From assembly GCA_965644295.1 (NCBI GenBank), contig CBFFRP010000406.1, positions 248,001 to 312,000 of the forward strand: DNA of 64,000 nt, written 5' to 3'. Shown one piece after another: positions 11,336 through 21,705 of the stretch. Position 1 is the stretch's first letter; each line of letters starts with the position of its first letter. Position numbers and translations under genes: made by a program. The notes below the pieces were generated by a model. The model searched no databases and was not told where the DNA came from. It saw only the letters and a list, made by a program, of their open reading frames with translations. This DNA is from Paraphysomonas bandaiensis. Lineage: Eukaryota; Chrysophyceae.

Positions 11336-13859
11336 TTATATATGAGTATACAGGGAGTTAATATCTAATCATACAATACAAGTGTGTATTATACTATGAA
11401 GCTCCTTACTTCTGTTGCCTCAATACAAGTAAGTCAAGTCAGAGCTTCAGGTGTATACATTCTATAGATGGATGTGTATGTGTGTATGTGTGTGTGTTGA
11501 TTGTGCGGTGTTTCTCATAATCAAAATGAAGGGCTGAAAGTATTTTACTGGTATGTCAATGTATACCTTCAGGACCTGTATATGACTGTATATCCGGTAT
11601 ACAGGCATACCTCTCAACGGTGATTGGAGGAAACATTGGCGAAGATTTTCATATGTAAAATATATGCATCTATAGATTGGAAGGAGGTTCACATGCAGTC
11701 TAGTGTCATTACAGGACAGCTGCCTTCCTTCAAGTCTATCCCCATGGAAAATGAGGACCTCCAAACTGTTGAATAATAATATTGGACAGAGCATGACTGC
11801 ACATGAATAAAGTGGAGGGTTATTGTTCAGATGACCGGAGAAGTTTGATGAAATTGTATCGTATACAAAGAAAAATGATATGCCTTACATAATGATGAAC
11901 CCTTTATATCATATTAATACATTCAAGCCGGGTACTTCACGGCTGCGTATAGAAGAATTCAAAATACGAAAACTGACATTCGACTGCATGATTAAAATGT
12001 CCACAGTGTGAAGCAGCAATATGTAGAGATAAGAAACTGAAGACGAGGAATTTTTTAGATATCTGTTCAAGAGATACGATATACAAACCACATTGAGTTG
12101 TGGGCTACATTATTTCATTCATCAGAGTGGTTATAAACTTGAGAAATTATAATATTGATATAAACCAAACGCATGTATACCGTATTCAATTGCGTGTGAA
12201 CTAAATATACTCTACAATCGACGCTTTATTACTGTAGTATTTTACCTTATATTAATGTCATACTCAACTATTTTTAGTGCTATTCGAGTTGTAACGTCCA
12301 AAATGAAAATTGCCCCATTCCAAGAGCGAACCCTAGTACAGTGCTAGTGGTGATTAAGCTAAGTAACATATAGATTGTTAATAAAAAACTCAGCGTATTC
12401 TTTGTGCGTCGGCAGCAACAAAAACTAGGTAGATCTACACTATACTTGTATAGCCTATGTGAGATTGCCAGAAACCCGCGCATTCTAGGGGAGGGTGCGG
12501 CCAATGTCACACTAACTATACTGAGTCATGTATGGTCACGAGAAGCACAGAAGCGTGCATAGTTATGAAAAATCCTGCGTAAGCTTAGCAAAGATGAACA
12601 CGGGTGGGGCGGAAACAGAATCTGCGCGTGATCTATGTGGTCAGCTACGTTGGTACACGGGTAGGCGGGTGGTAGAATCAGTGCAAAATCTCGGGAGTGT
12701 TATAGGTGGTAGGTGGTGTACCAGCGAGCCTACAATATGGCCACGCGCTCGGAATGGGGCAGAAAACATAAAGGACGAGATTAACAACGCATACCTTCTA
12801 AATGAAAACAACTTTATTTATTAAAGACAACAATATAAATTGTGTCAACCATACGACCTCTAATTTCAGGACATTCTTGGCTTATACTTAAATGAAGTGG
12901 AAAAAGTTGGGGCTTATATTTTTTGTTCTAGTTTCAAAAAAGAATAAAGCTGTTGAACATAATTCGCTTTAAACATTAATTCATAATATGTTGTAAAGCG
13001 TCGTAAACCTGACTCGCGCTCTTACATCACCGACAGGAAGCGTTTGTTTACGTGATTGCGTCCAGTCAAACTTCTATATTTGAAGCCCCATTGTCACCAA
13101 CACTCTTTGGGTAAACCCGAGTGTCTACTTCCTTGGTATGAGCACTGTACATATTAATAGAGCAAAATATTAAATACCGCCCGAGTCTCAGGTCGAGGAG
13201 ATCGCTCACCGCTTGTTTGAAAAACTTCACTCCTTGACAGCTGTCGCTCGAGAGAGGCACACATACGCAAATATCACCACAAAAAACACAGTTCCGAAAA
13301 CGACAGAGTTCATAACTTAAGCACCAACTTATATAAAATAATAATGAGAAGACGCTGAGAAATGTATTTTGTTCTAGAAGCAGGATACTTCAAAGAGATA
13401 TTCGCACCGTGTGATTAGGTGAGAGGGAAGGAAAGAGAATGAATATGAAGGGTGGTTCGAAGGAGGGCGATGTCACAGAGTCACACTATTAATGTGATCG
13501 ACTTGTAAAAAGCCTATGCCGAACACTCCACTGAGTTTCTTTCCAATATGTTCACTGCCTGTGGTCTAGTATGTAATGGACTGTTACAGTTTCTTACAGT
13601 TGGCTGTGAAGGGTGTGGTGTTTCATGGAAGTGCTAATGTCTGCAATGTCCCCCTCCCTCGTTGAATCCTATCATCACCCCAACACATCCACCGCTCTGC
13701 AGTGTCATGATCTACATGGCATAGATGAGATTGAGGTGCTGTAGGTCACACTGTGAGGGTCTACAAAAAAAAACGGCATAGGAATTTCTACACACATTCT
13801 TTGAAGAAATTTCAGGTTTTTTTCTGCAACAAACTCACCTCAAAATCGATTGGGCGTAA
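11336..13859. other. Repeat-bearing intergenic region
   Basis: Apart from the MITE-like element at 12311-12761 I see no gene. Short open frames, for example on the minus strand at 13066-13260, have no recognisable content. The foldback element begins at 13860. Confidence 0.5.
12311..12761. mobile_element. MITE-like element, 451 bp, termini TGCCCCATTCC
   Basis: The left end reads TGCCCCATTCCAAGAGCG. The right end is its near complement, CGCGCTCGGAATGGGGCA, giving an 11-base perfect terminal inverted repeat plus partial extension. The flanks GAAAAT (12305-12310) and GAAAAC (12762-12767) look like a diverged 5-6-base target duplication. There is no coding capacity. A rearranged relative lies at about 18018-18565, which supports a dispersed family. 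Confidence 0.6.
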
Positions 13860-14971
13860 ACCGACAACAGCATCGGAGGGGCAGCACCCACATCGGAGGG
13901 GCAACATCCGTAGTCCCGTTTTTCTGTTCTGTACGTGAATATTAGTATGATCGAATGGGGATGGCGGGCTCTTCATATCTACACACCACATCCAAATAAG
14001 CATATCTTCATATTTAAACTATTCGGAACATACTCTTGTGTTGTTGTGCCCACTGTAGAAACTTAATTTCATCGATTTTATGCTGTAATGATGCAGGAAG
14101 TTCACCCAAATATTGACCACAGTTTGGACCACACAATCCCATTATCATGAAGTGCTCGTTACAATCATACATCCCTAGTGGATGAAGACTGTCCCCTGGA
14201 TGATTTGTCATTAGATATATTTTGAAGGAGCTTCAGAAAGAGCTACCAGCGGATGATGCATACGACTAAAAGTGTTTACATGAAGCTCTTCTGCAGCAGT
14301 GCAGGGCAACTATGAAAGGAAGGATATATGCAAAGATATCCAAAGAGAATGGGGAAATGGAGGGAGAAACAAAACTAGGAGACAAGATTTGAAGATAGGT
14401 GGCATTGAATATATATCATTATGCTTTATCATGAAGACTTTAAAGCGAACTAGAATTTAAGGACATACATACTTCCCTTGCAGTAAGTTGTAAGACGAAG
14501 TTGTTTGTGAGTATGGATTTCATGATATATACAACTAATGTGGTGTACGTTGTAGATCGCCGTAATGATATTGCATTTCGGTCAATAGTACATACTTAAA
14601 TCATCGTATGCCTTATTTGCATAAACCATTTGATGTAACCTAAAACTGTAATGATGTATGTTATACTTTCCGTGTAGTAAGCTATTTATGCATGTATATT
14701 GCATGATGTAACAAGTGTAATGTATACTGTAGGCCGCTGCAATGATATTCGAATTTGTTTTTGTTAATTGCACATACTCAAACCTTCGTATGTCACAACT
14801 ATTTGTCTAACGTTATCTCGCAGCAGCAATTTCTAGCGAGCGTGTGCAAGCAAGCTAGGGACTATTTATTATAGTTTACAGACAATCGTTTCAATATACT
14901 CATGCTAAGGTATAGCAAGTAGCTATGTAACGCTTGTAAAATGTTTATATGTGCGCGAATAATAAGACGAA
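13860..14971 (+). repeat. Left arm of the 3-kb inverted repeat
   Basis: Pairs base for base with 15744-16855. It contains two imperfect direct units: about 14466-14648 and about 14649-14800 share the series TGTAGRYCGC, AATGATATT and ACATACT in the same order. A 65-codon open frame (minus, 14211-14014) recurs in the other arm with two residue changes. Confidence 0.85.
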
Positions 14972-15141
14972 AAACGGTTATACTGCTTGCTGCCTGGCCT
15001 CGTAAGCAATCTGTTTCGTGCAAGTACATGGAATTTTTCTCATACTATTCCTGGGCAATTTATTTCATACATCGTGTAGATGTTTCAAAAGTTGTTTCAA
15101 TTCAGATACTTTTAAAAAAGGTTAGTACGTTTCTACTTAAC

Positions 15142-15321
15142 ACACTTTTTAAACAAAACATGGTTCAGCTAGAATACTTCTCATTTGTTCATACAAAACA
15201 TGTTAAAACTAAAATATTTTTCAAACAAGACATGTTACAACTAAAACACTTTTCAAACAAGACATGTTACAGCTGAAACACTTTTCAAACAAAACATGTT
15301 TCAACTAATATACTTCATAAA
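15142..15321 (+). repeat. Tandem repeat in the foldback loop, about five units of 32-36 bases
   Basis: Units share the core CAAACAARACATGTT followed by an ACWRCTRAAA-like tract. The last three units (about 15210-15310) are nearly identical and the first two are more diverged. The repeats lie just inside the left arm and have no counterpart in the right half of the loop. Confidence 0.75.
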
Positions 15322-15360
15322 CGTTTAACTCAGATACTCTTCAACGATGATATGTTTCAA

Positions 15361-15650
15361 GGAAAACAAGAGCTTCAGCTAATTCTCCAGCGACTGCTTC
15401 AAACTTCTGTCTTATTGCTTCAGCTTCTACTCTTTTCTTGGTCACTTTCTCAGCCTTATACTGCTCTGGAGATAAGGAATTAAACCTGTCCTTCTCTGAT
15501 TACCTTCCCAACAGAGCCTAAGCCGCCTTCGCATGTTTCGCCAAAGCTGCGGCATTATTTCTTTCTTCTCACCCCTCCTCCTTGCAAAATTTCTCCACTA
15601 TATCAGGGGCTTAACAAGCCTTTTCCTACTTGTACCTAGACACAGTTTGG
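15361..15650 (-). pseudogene. Decayed charged coding-like stretch in the foldback loop
   Basis: On the minus strand one frame gives a charged Ala/Lys/Glu-rich protein trail interrupted by about four stops. It includes NAAALAKHAKAA and later LSPEQYKAEKVTKKR followed by EAEAIRQKFEA. I do not recognise the family. It could be the remnant of a protein once carried by the element, or of a host exon captured in the loop. Confidence 0.3.
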
Positions 15651-15743
15651 CAGGTAGTAATAATTTTAGACTTTAAAATTTAGACAAATGACGTACAGGA
15701 GTGAGGTTGTCCCGTTTTATAATAGTGTTAGATGCAACGGCTC

Positions 15744-16855
15744 TTCGTCTTATTATTCGCGCACATATAAACATTTTACAAGCGTTACATAGCTACTTGC
15801 TATACCTTAGCATGAGTATATTGAAACGATTGTCTGTAAACTATAATAAATAGTCCCTAGCTTGCTTGCACACGCTCGCTAGAAATTGCTGCTGCGAGAT
15901 AACGTTAGACAAATAGTTGTGACATACGAAGGTTTGAGTATGTGCAATTAACAAAAACAAATTCGAATATCATTGCAGCGGCCTACAGTATACATTACAC
16001 TTGTTACATCATGCAATATACATGCATAAATAGCTTACTACACGGAAAGTATAACATACATCATTACAGTTTTAGGTTACATCAAATGGTTTATGCAAAT
16101 AAGGCATACGATGATTTAAGTATGTACTATTGACCGAAATGCAATATCATTACGGCGATCTACAACGTACACCACATTAGTTGTATATATCATGAAATCC
16201 ATACTCACAAACAACTTCGTCTTACAACTTACTGCAAGGGAAGTATGTATGTCCTTAAATTCTAGTTCGCTTTAAAGTCTTCATGATAAAGCATAATGAT
16301 ATATATTCAATGCCACCTATCTTCAAATCTTGTCTCCTAGTTTTGTTTCTCCCTCCATTTCCCCATTCTCTTTGGATATCTTTGCATATATCCTTCCTTT
16401 CATAGTTGCCCTGCACTGCTGCAGAAGAGCTTCATGTAAACACTTTTAGTCGTATGCATCATCCGCTGGTAGCTCTTTCTGAAGCTCCTTCAAAATATAT
16501 CTAATGACAAATCATCCAGGGGACAGTCTTCATCCACTAGGGATGTATGATTGTAACGAGCACTTCATGATAATGGGATTGTGTGGTCCAAACTGTGGTC
16601 AATATTTGGGTGAACTTCCTGCATCATTACAGCATAAAATCGATGAAATTAAGTTTCTACAGTGGGCACAACAACACAACAGTGTATTCCGAATAGTTTA
16701 AATATGAAGATATGCTTATTTGGATGTGGTGTGTAGATATGAAGAGCCCGCCATCCCCATTCGATCATACTAATATTCACGTACAGAACAGAAAAACGGG
16801 ACTACGGATGTTGCCCCTCCGATGTGGGTGCTGCCCCTCCGATGCTGTTGTCGGT
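15744..16855 (-). repeat. Right arm of the 3-kb inverted repeat
   Basis: Reverse complement of 13860-14971. Its outer tip lies 116 bases before the ATG of the reductase-like gene at 16972, so the element forms part of that gene's upstream region. Confidence 0.85.
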
Positions 16856-16971
16856 AAATTGGTTCCCAGAGGATTCATTTGATGCATGCATGATATCCAT
16901 GGATTCATAATACCATTTGCAATTGCATGTGCTTGTCTTTTAAAATTAACATTAAAAGTATTGCTAGAATC

Positions 16972-17742
16972 ATGTCTAGATCTTTTCAGTCTCAATCCAG
17001 ATCCAGGTGGGGTGGAGAACCAGTCACTCTTCTCCGAAAAACACAGCTCGTGACCGACGCTGAAAGTAGGTTACCAGTGTACACTCTTACATTCTCTACC
17101 CCGGCTGGAACTGACTCCCTCCCTTGTGACATATCAATGGGTGACGTGGTGAAAGTAGAAGTTCCGAATTACAAACCCAAGTCATATTCCATGAGCTCAT
17201 CGAGACCGGGGGAGTTTGATATTACCTTCAAAGTCTATCCCAATGGTAGAGCGAGTGGATACCTCAATAGTATCGGTATAGGGCAGTCCATACACGTATT
17301 TGGGTTATCTAAACGCAAGAGAAGGCAGCCTGGGAACTTTACTGGGTTTATTGCTTATGGTGTTGGTATCACAGAAGCGTTGCCGATTGCTGCCGCTGAG
17401 CTTGTGAAATCTGATTCTAAAGTCCTATTGCTTTGGGCCTCGAAGACTACAGGAGACACATTCTGGCACAATGAAATATCTCGGTTACGGGAAGAGTATG
17501 GTGAGAGGTTTGAGTTCACTGAGATCCTATCCAGGGAGATTAAAGATGGTGCGTTACACGGCAGAATCAATCCCAAGATCCTTCGTACCGTATTTGATGG
17601 AGCATGGGGCACTGAAGACCGGGAAGATTTGAGAGAAGGCGTAAGATTTTTGAGTGTGGGTACAAAAGAAATGATGCGGGAGACTGACCTGATGCTCTCC
17701 AGTATTGGGTATGAAATGCCAAAGCATGCACTTCTTGCATAG
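16972..17742 (+). CDS. Ferredoxin-reductase-like FAD/NAD(P)-binding oxidoreductase
   Basis: A single exon gives 256 residues if translation starts at MSRSFQSQ; a longer in-frame start exists at 16927. The order of motifs is that of the ferredoxin-NADP reductase superfamily. PKSYSMSS matches the RxYS FAD-binding motif with Lys-Ser before Tyr-Ser. GRASGYLNSIGIGQ matches the G-x-x-S pyrophosphate segment. FIAYGVGITEALPIAAAEL corresponds to the GxGIAP nicotinamide-binding turn. Near the C-terminus SVGTKEMMRETDLMLSSIGY fits the CGP/C-terminal helix position, with Ser-Val-Gly in place of CGP. Such proteins pass electrons between NAD(P)H and a one-electron partner; the partner here is unknown. There is no membrane segment. 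The N-terminus is Ser/Arg-rich and could be a weak organelle-targeting signal. Confidence 0.75.
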   Translation: MSRSFQSQSRSRWGGEPVTLLRKTQLVTDAESRLPVYTLTFSTPAGTDSLPCDISMGDVVKVEVPNYKPKSYSMSSSRPGEFDITFKVYPNGRASGYLNSIGIGQSIHVFGLSKRKRRQPGNFTGFIAYGVGITEALPIAAAELVKSDSKVLLLWASKTTGDTFWHNEISRLREEYGERFEFTEILSREIKDGALHGRINPKILRTVFDGAWGTEDREDLREGVRFLSVGTKEMMRETDLMLSSIGYEMPKHALLA

Positions 17743-20065
17743 CGTATGGCTGACTAGCTGATATCAATATATTGCTGGCTAATAGGTAACCGCATCATGA
17801 CCACTATCGAAATATACTAAGCGAATAATCTTTGTTGCCAATATCTTGCTTAGTCTGGAAGTCTATATGGCCGAATATTTGGGCACCGCTGTTGGCGGCC
17901 CTTATGTTAATATGCGAAACTTGCTTTATTATACTTTATATTTGCTAGTGTCGATGTAAATAATAAGATAATGCCAACATAATAATAAGATGATTCAGAT
18001 GACAACCGAGAGCGTACCTTAGTAAAGTGCTCGTGGTGATTAAGCAAAGTAGCGTAAAAATCTCAACGTTTTCTTTGTGCATCGGCACCAAGTATTGCAG
18101 AGTTACTGTGAGCCTCAAAATAGTTACATTACTTGTTTATTCTTGGAAAGCATTTTTGCCCCATTCCGAGCGCGTGGCCATAGTGTAGGGTGTAGGCTCG
18201 CTGGTACATGGTACACCACCCACCACCTATAACACCGAGATTTTTCACTGTTTCTATGTTTCTACCACCCACCTACCCATGTACCAACGTAGCTGACCAC
18301 ATAGATCACGCACAGATACTGTTTACGCCCCACCCGTGTTCATCTTTGCTAAGATTACGCGGGATTTTCATAACTATGCATGACTTATATATGTTATTCG
18401 CCCAGATTCTAGTAGGACCATGTGTACCTTCCATTACCTAACAAAGATTACGCAGAGATTCTCGTGACCATACATGACTCAGTATAGGTACAGTGTGACA
18501 TTGGCCGCACCATCCCCTAGAATGCACGGGGTTTGTCATAACCTCATATAGGCGATCTACCTAGAGCTTTCTTGTATTTTACTTTTCAGACTATATTTCA
18601 CGTCATTTATATACAATTAGAACTACTAAGTAGCTAACGTAGATTCTACGTAAACGCTAAGCTGTTATAGCCTCATAGTTACTACTTTTACTACAACTCT
18701 ACTGTTACGACATACATAATACAAGTATATACACATCGATTATACGTAAACACCTATTTATATTAATGTAACATGCGTATACAGTACATTCGTTGTGTTA
18801 TACTGCACACATTGCAGCATATTGGTCGTGACGTCGCCGCAGACACAACTCAGTTCACATTCAGTCGTAGCATTCTCAACTAACTTCCTTTACCATCGTT
18901 AGGTGGAGCAATTTTTCATGCTGTTCTAAAAGGACGGATACGAAAAGGACACAAGTGATAGTTAAATCCACATAAAAACTTTCCATCATATTCAATACTT
19001 TCTTCCGTCGACTGGTTTATGTAACTAGCTGCTACCTTATTCTAAAGACCCAGGAATATATATCAATACGTCGGCGTGGAAGAATGTAATAAACTGAAAG
19101 AATTAGATGCAAATACATGTGTTTGAACAAGTATACATTAGAAATTGGTCGCGAATAGTAACTATATTTCTCGATTCGCGTCCCAATGCCTACGACTGGG
19201 AGGTTAACAAGTTATTAAGTTCGCAGCCAGTGTCGTAATCAGTTCGGAGATATGAGCTCATTTCTCATATTTATCACACAGTGGAAAGTGCTCAGTAGGT
19301 GAAGAAATGCTCTCACTGCGAGAGTGGGACTTGTATGCCCCTATGACTAGTGTTCATATCTGACTTTTGCTACGGAGTAAACCTTGCTTTGGTGTAGTGT
19401 AATCGACTTGTTCAAACTATGAACCAATATTCTGGACCAGAACTTCTTGCTTGCAAATAAATCGCGCAAGATAAATTCGTTAATAAGAGAGTTGGAATAT
19501 GTCGTATATAAAAGATAGAATCATGGTGTGTGATATGAGTGAGTGAGGTGAGGTGTGGGGGGAGCCCTACGGGCTTTCGAAAATTAGTCTCCCGCGTTGC
19601 GGTCGGCATAGTATTGGATTTAGTTTTCAACTAGCAATAATCTCATCGTCTGTAAAACATCATAGAATTGAGATAATGCCCCAAGAGCAAAGATGACCTG
19701 CTGGTGGGACGCTGGTGTTTATATAGATTTAAGAAAACCCAAAAACGAAAATATCTGATTAGACATTATTTCGACAGGAGGAGCAGCAGAAGATGCTGTA
19801 TTAAGTGTGTAGTCTGTGTAGTCTGTGTAGGATTCAGGTTACTGACACTGACATACGTCAGATGTATACATGTACATGTACTGTTGCATCGTTGCATCTA
19901 TATGTACAGAGATAAATGCAGTGTGCAAATGCAAGAAAATCTAAAGCCGTTGCTTGATTTCTTGTTCACTCAATTGAAACTATCCACTGAGGTGAGCTAG
20001 TTGCTTCAGCATCTATCACTTGAATTTCAGGAATATATACTATTGCCTGCGGTTGAATCGTTGAG
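17743..20065. other. Intergenic with rearranged MITE-like copy
   Basis: Contains the second MITE-like copy at 18018-18565. A short tract at about 19950-20065 could be a spliced upstream open frame: an ATG at 19928, a GTGAGC donor at 19990, an acceptor near 20030, and a stop overlapping the ATG at 20066. A GC-richer block near 19558-19615 stands out from its AT-rich surroundings, and I cannot assign it. Confidence 0.4.
18018..18565. repeat. Rearranged second copy of the TGCCCCATTCC MITE-like family
   Basis: From 18157 (TGCCCCATTCCGAGCGCG) to about 18565 the sequence is the reverse complement of about 12420-12761. The part equivalent to about 12345-12412 lies at 18018-18095 in direct orientation instead. 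The copy is therefore broken, with one end inverted relative to the rest. The two copies bracket the foldback element. Confidence 0.6.
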
Positions 20066-21273
20066 ATGAAGCCTGTTTTTGTTGCTGCAACTGGACAACA
20101 TGTCGGGAAAACGACCACATGCCTTGGACTGCTCACTGGACTTCGCAAACATTTTCCTGATTTTAAAGTAAACTATATGAAACCTGTTGGACAGAAACAT
20201 CGTGTAGTGGATGGAAAGAAAGTAGACAAAGATGTTGTGTTATTTAAGAACTGGTTCGATCTAGCCGCTCCGGCTCCCACAATGTCTCCTGTTGTTGTAC
20301 CTAACGGCTACACAAGAGATTACATAGATGGTAAGTACAATCGACAGGATCAACTTGACAACATTAAAACGTCGTTCGATTCAATCAACACATCATCGGA
20401 TATGGTACTGCTGGAGGGAACAGGTCACAGCGGTGTTGGAAGCGTTATTGAAGTGAATAACGCCCAAGTTGCAGCAAATCTAGGGGCCAGAGTCGTTTTA
20501 ATTGGAACAGGTGGATTGGGGAGCTCTTTTGATGAGCTGGAATTGAATCGATTGGCATTTGAACACTATGGTGTTGAAATAGCTGGAGTGGTTCTTAATA
20601 AGTGCATGCCTTCTAAAATCAACATGTTGCGTGACTATTTCACCCGGCTATTGGCAGATAGATGGGGTGATGTCCCACTACTTGGCTTGGTTCCCACGAA
20701 TCCTTTTCTCACTCAATCGACTCTTGCAGACCTCAAAAATTATCTCAGTGCCGAGCAAATTGCTGGAGAGGCCTTCAATGACTGCCATTATGACTCTAAG
20801 ACTGTACTCATGGTCGGTACCACCCCTTGTTTTATTATTTTTTTATTATATAACGGTGCTTGGAGCAGGTGGCTACTGACCTTACTCGCTTCTTGCAAAA
20901 GCAGGAGCTGAATCAACGTGAGTCACCTCTCTTCCTCAGTCATGTCTCGAGGAATGACATCATATTGGGATACTTGTCCCATTGGCAAAAGTGCAAGGCA
21001 CGTGGAATTTCTTTCAGAGGAGCACTCATACTTGCAGCGGGATCAACACGGGTAGGCAAGGATCGAGAGATCCAGTCTCATGTACTCGATACAATTAAAG
21101 CTATGGATGTACCTGTATTTGTGGTGAATGCCAACACTTTTCAAATAATGCAAAAGCTTGATGATTTCACTCCGAAGCTACACTACGAAGACACAGGTAG
21201 AGTCCGAGTTGCCTGTGATCATGTTTGTGAACATATCGACTTCAAACTATTAGCTGAAAGATTGAAGTCGTGA
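20066..21273 (+). CDS. BioD-like P-loop ATPase fused to a DRTGG-type domain
   Basis: Two exons, 20066-20812 and 20869-21273, encode 383 residues; the alternative donor GTACTC at 20804 would drop three residues. The N-terminal domain is a dethiobiotin-synthetase-like (AAA_26) ATPase. Its Walker A is GQHVGKTT at residues 10-17, followed by MKPVGQ, MVLLEGTGHSGVGS and VVLNK, the nucleotide-base motif. The C-terminal about 120 residues match the DRTGG domain, with RGALILAAGSTRVGK and then PVFVVNANTFQIM. The pair occurs at the N-terminus of long bacterial phosphotransacetylases and as stand-alone proteins in bacteria and some algae. No phosphotransacetylase domain follows here. The exact function is unknown; regulation of acyl-phosphate metabolism is possible. 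Confidence 0.8.
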
Positions 21274-21705
21274 GTACGTGATGTAGTTGTGAGTGAGAGT
21301 ACTACATATAAGTGTATGCTTGCGGAATATATGCTGTCGTCATGATTAAATGAGTCTAGTGATTCGTATTATATGCTAGTGCTACTCCATAATAAGAGTG
21401 TTTCTAAAATCATTAACAAATCTTATTTGCCGACAACATTTTTTATATATACTATATACTCTGTGACAAGAACATATGTCGGCTATATACTATAAACAAG
21501 AAAGAGCATGGACTATGTATCAACTTCTCCAGACTCCAGATTCAATGCAGGTTTCGGAAAATAATAAAATAATTCCAGTGGAATAGTTATATGTAGCAAA
21601 CTGCCAGTATCAATATCAATACTTAGCATTGGCTGACTTGTACTCGAGGGAAACCGTAAAACGATTAAGGGGAATTTCAATTTAGTGTTATTAAAACTTA
21701 TATAC
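21274..21705. other. Short intergenic region between convergent genes
   Basis: AT-rich 3' flanks of the BioD/DRTGG gene and the MFS gene. No gene seen. Confidence 0.5.

Larger units (their letters stand above)
13860..16855. mobile_element. Foldback-type element: 1,112-bp inverted arms around a 772-bp loop
   Basis: Positions 13860-14971 and 15744-16855 are reverse complements with no indels, symmetric about 15357.5. I noticed only three substitutions, clustered near 14024-14035. Pairing stops at 13859/16856 outside and becomes ragged after 14971/15744 inside. The outer tips carry a 20-base tandem duplication of CATCGGAGGGGCA. Each arm also holds two imperfect units of about 180 bases. The loop has a five-copy tandem repeat and a decayed frame. 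Long inverted arms with internal repeats are typical of foldback elements of the Drosophila FB kind. No transposase or clear target duplication is visible, so classification is inference. Confidence 0.75.

Noticed and set aside
12528-12824. 98-codon plus-strand open frame
   Set aside because: It lies across the right end of the MITE-like element, has no recognisable motif, and its relative at 18.2-18.4 kb is not open in the matching frame.
14941-15276. 111-codon open frame entering the foldback loop
   Set aside because: Its second half is translated tandem repeat, and its first half is the inner end of the arm. Composition is not protein-like.
14582-16133. Identical 63-codon frames in both foldback arms as a conserved gene pair
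   Set aside because: Identity follows from the arms being copies. The sequence is AT-rich and repetitive, with no domain.
19412-19630. GC-richer block with a minus-strand frame (PTATRETNFRKPVGL)
   Set aside because: It looks unlike its surroundings but I cannot tie it to any gene or element family, so I do not call it.
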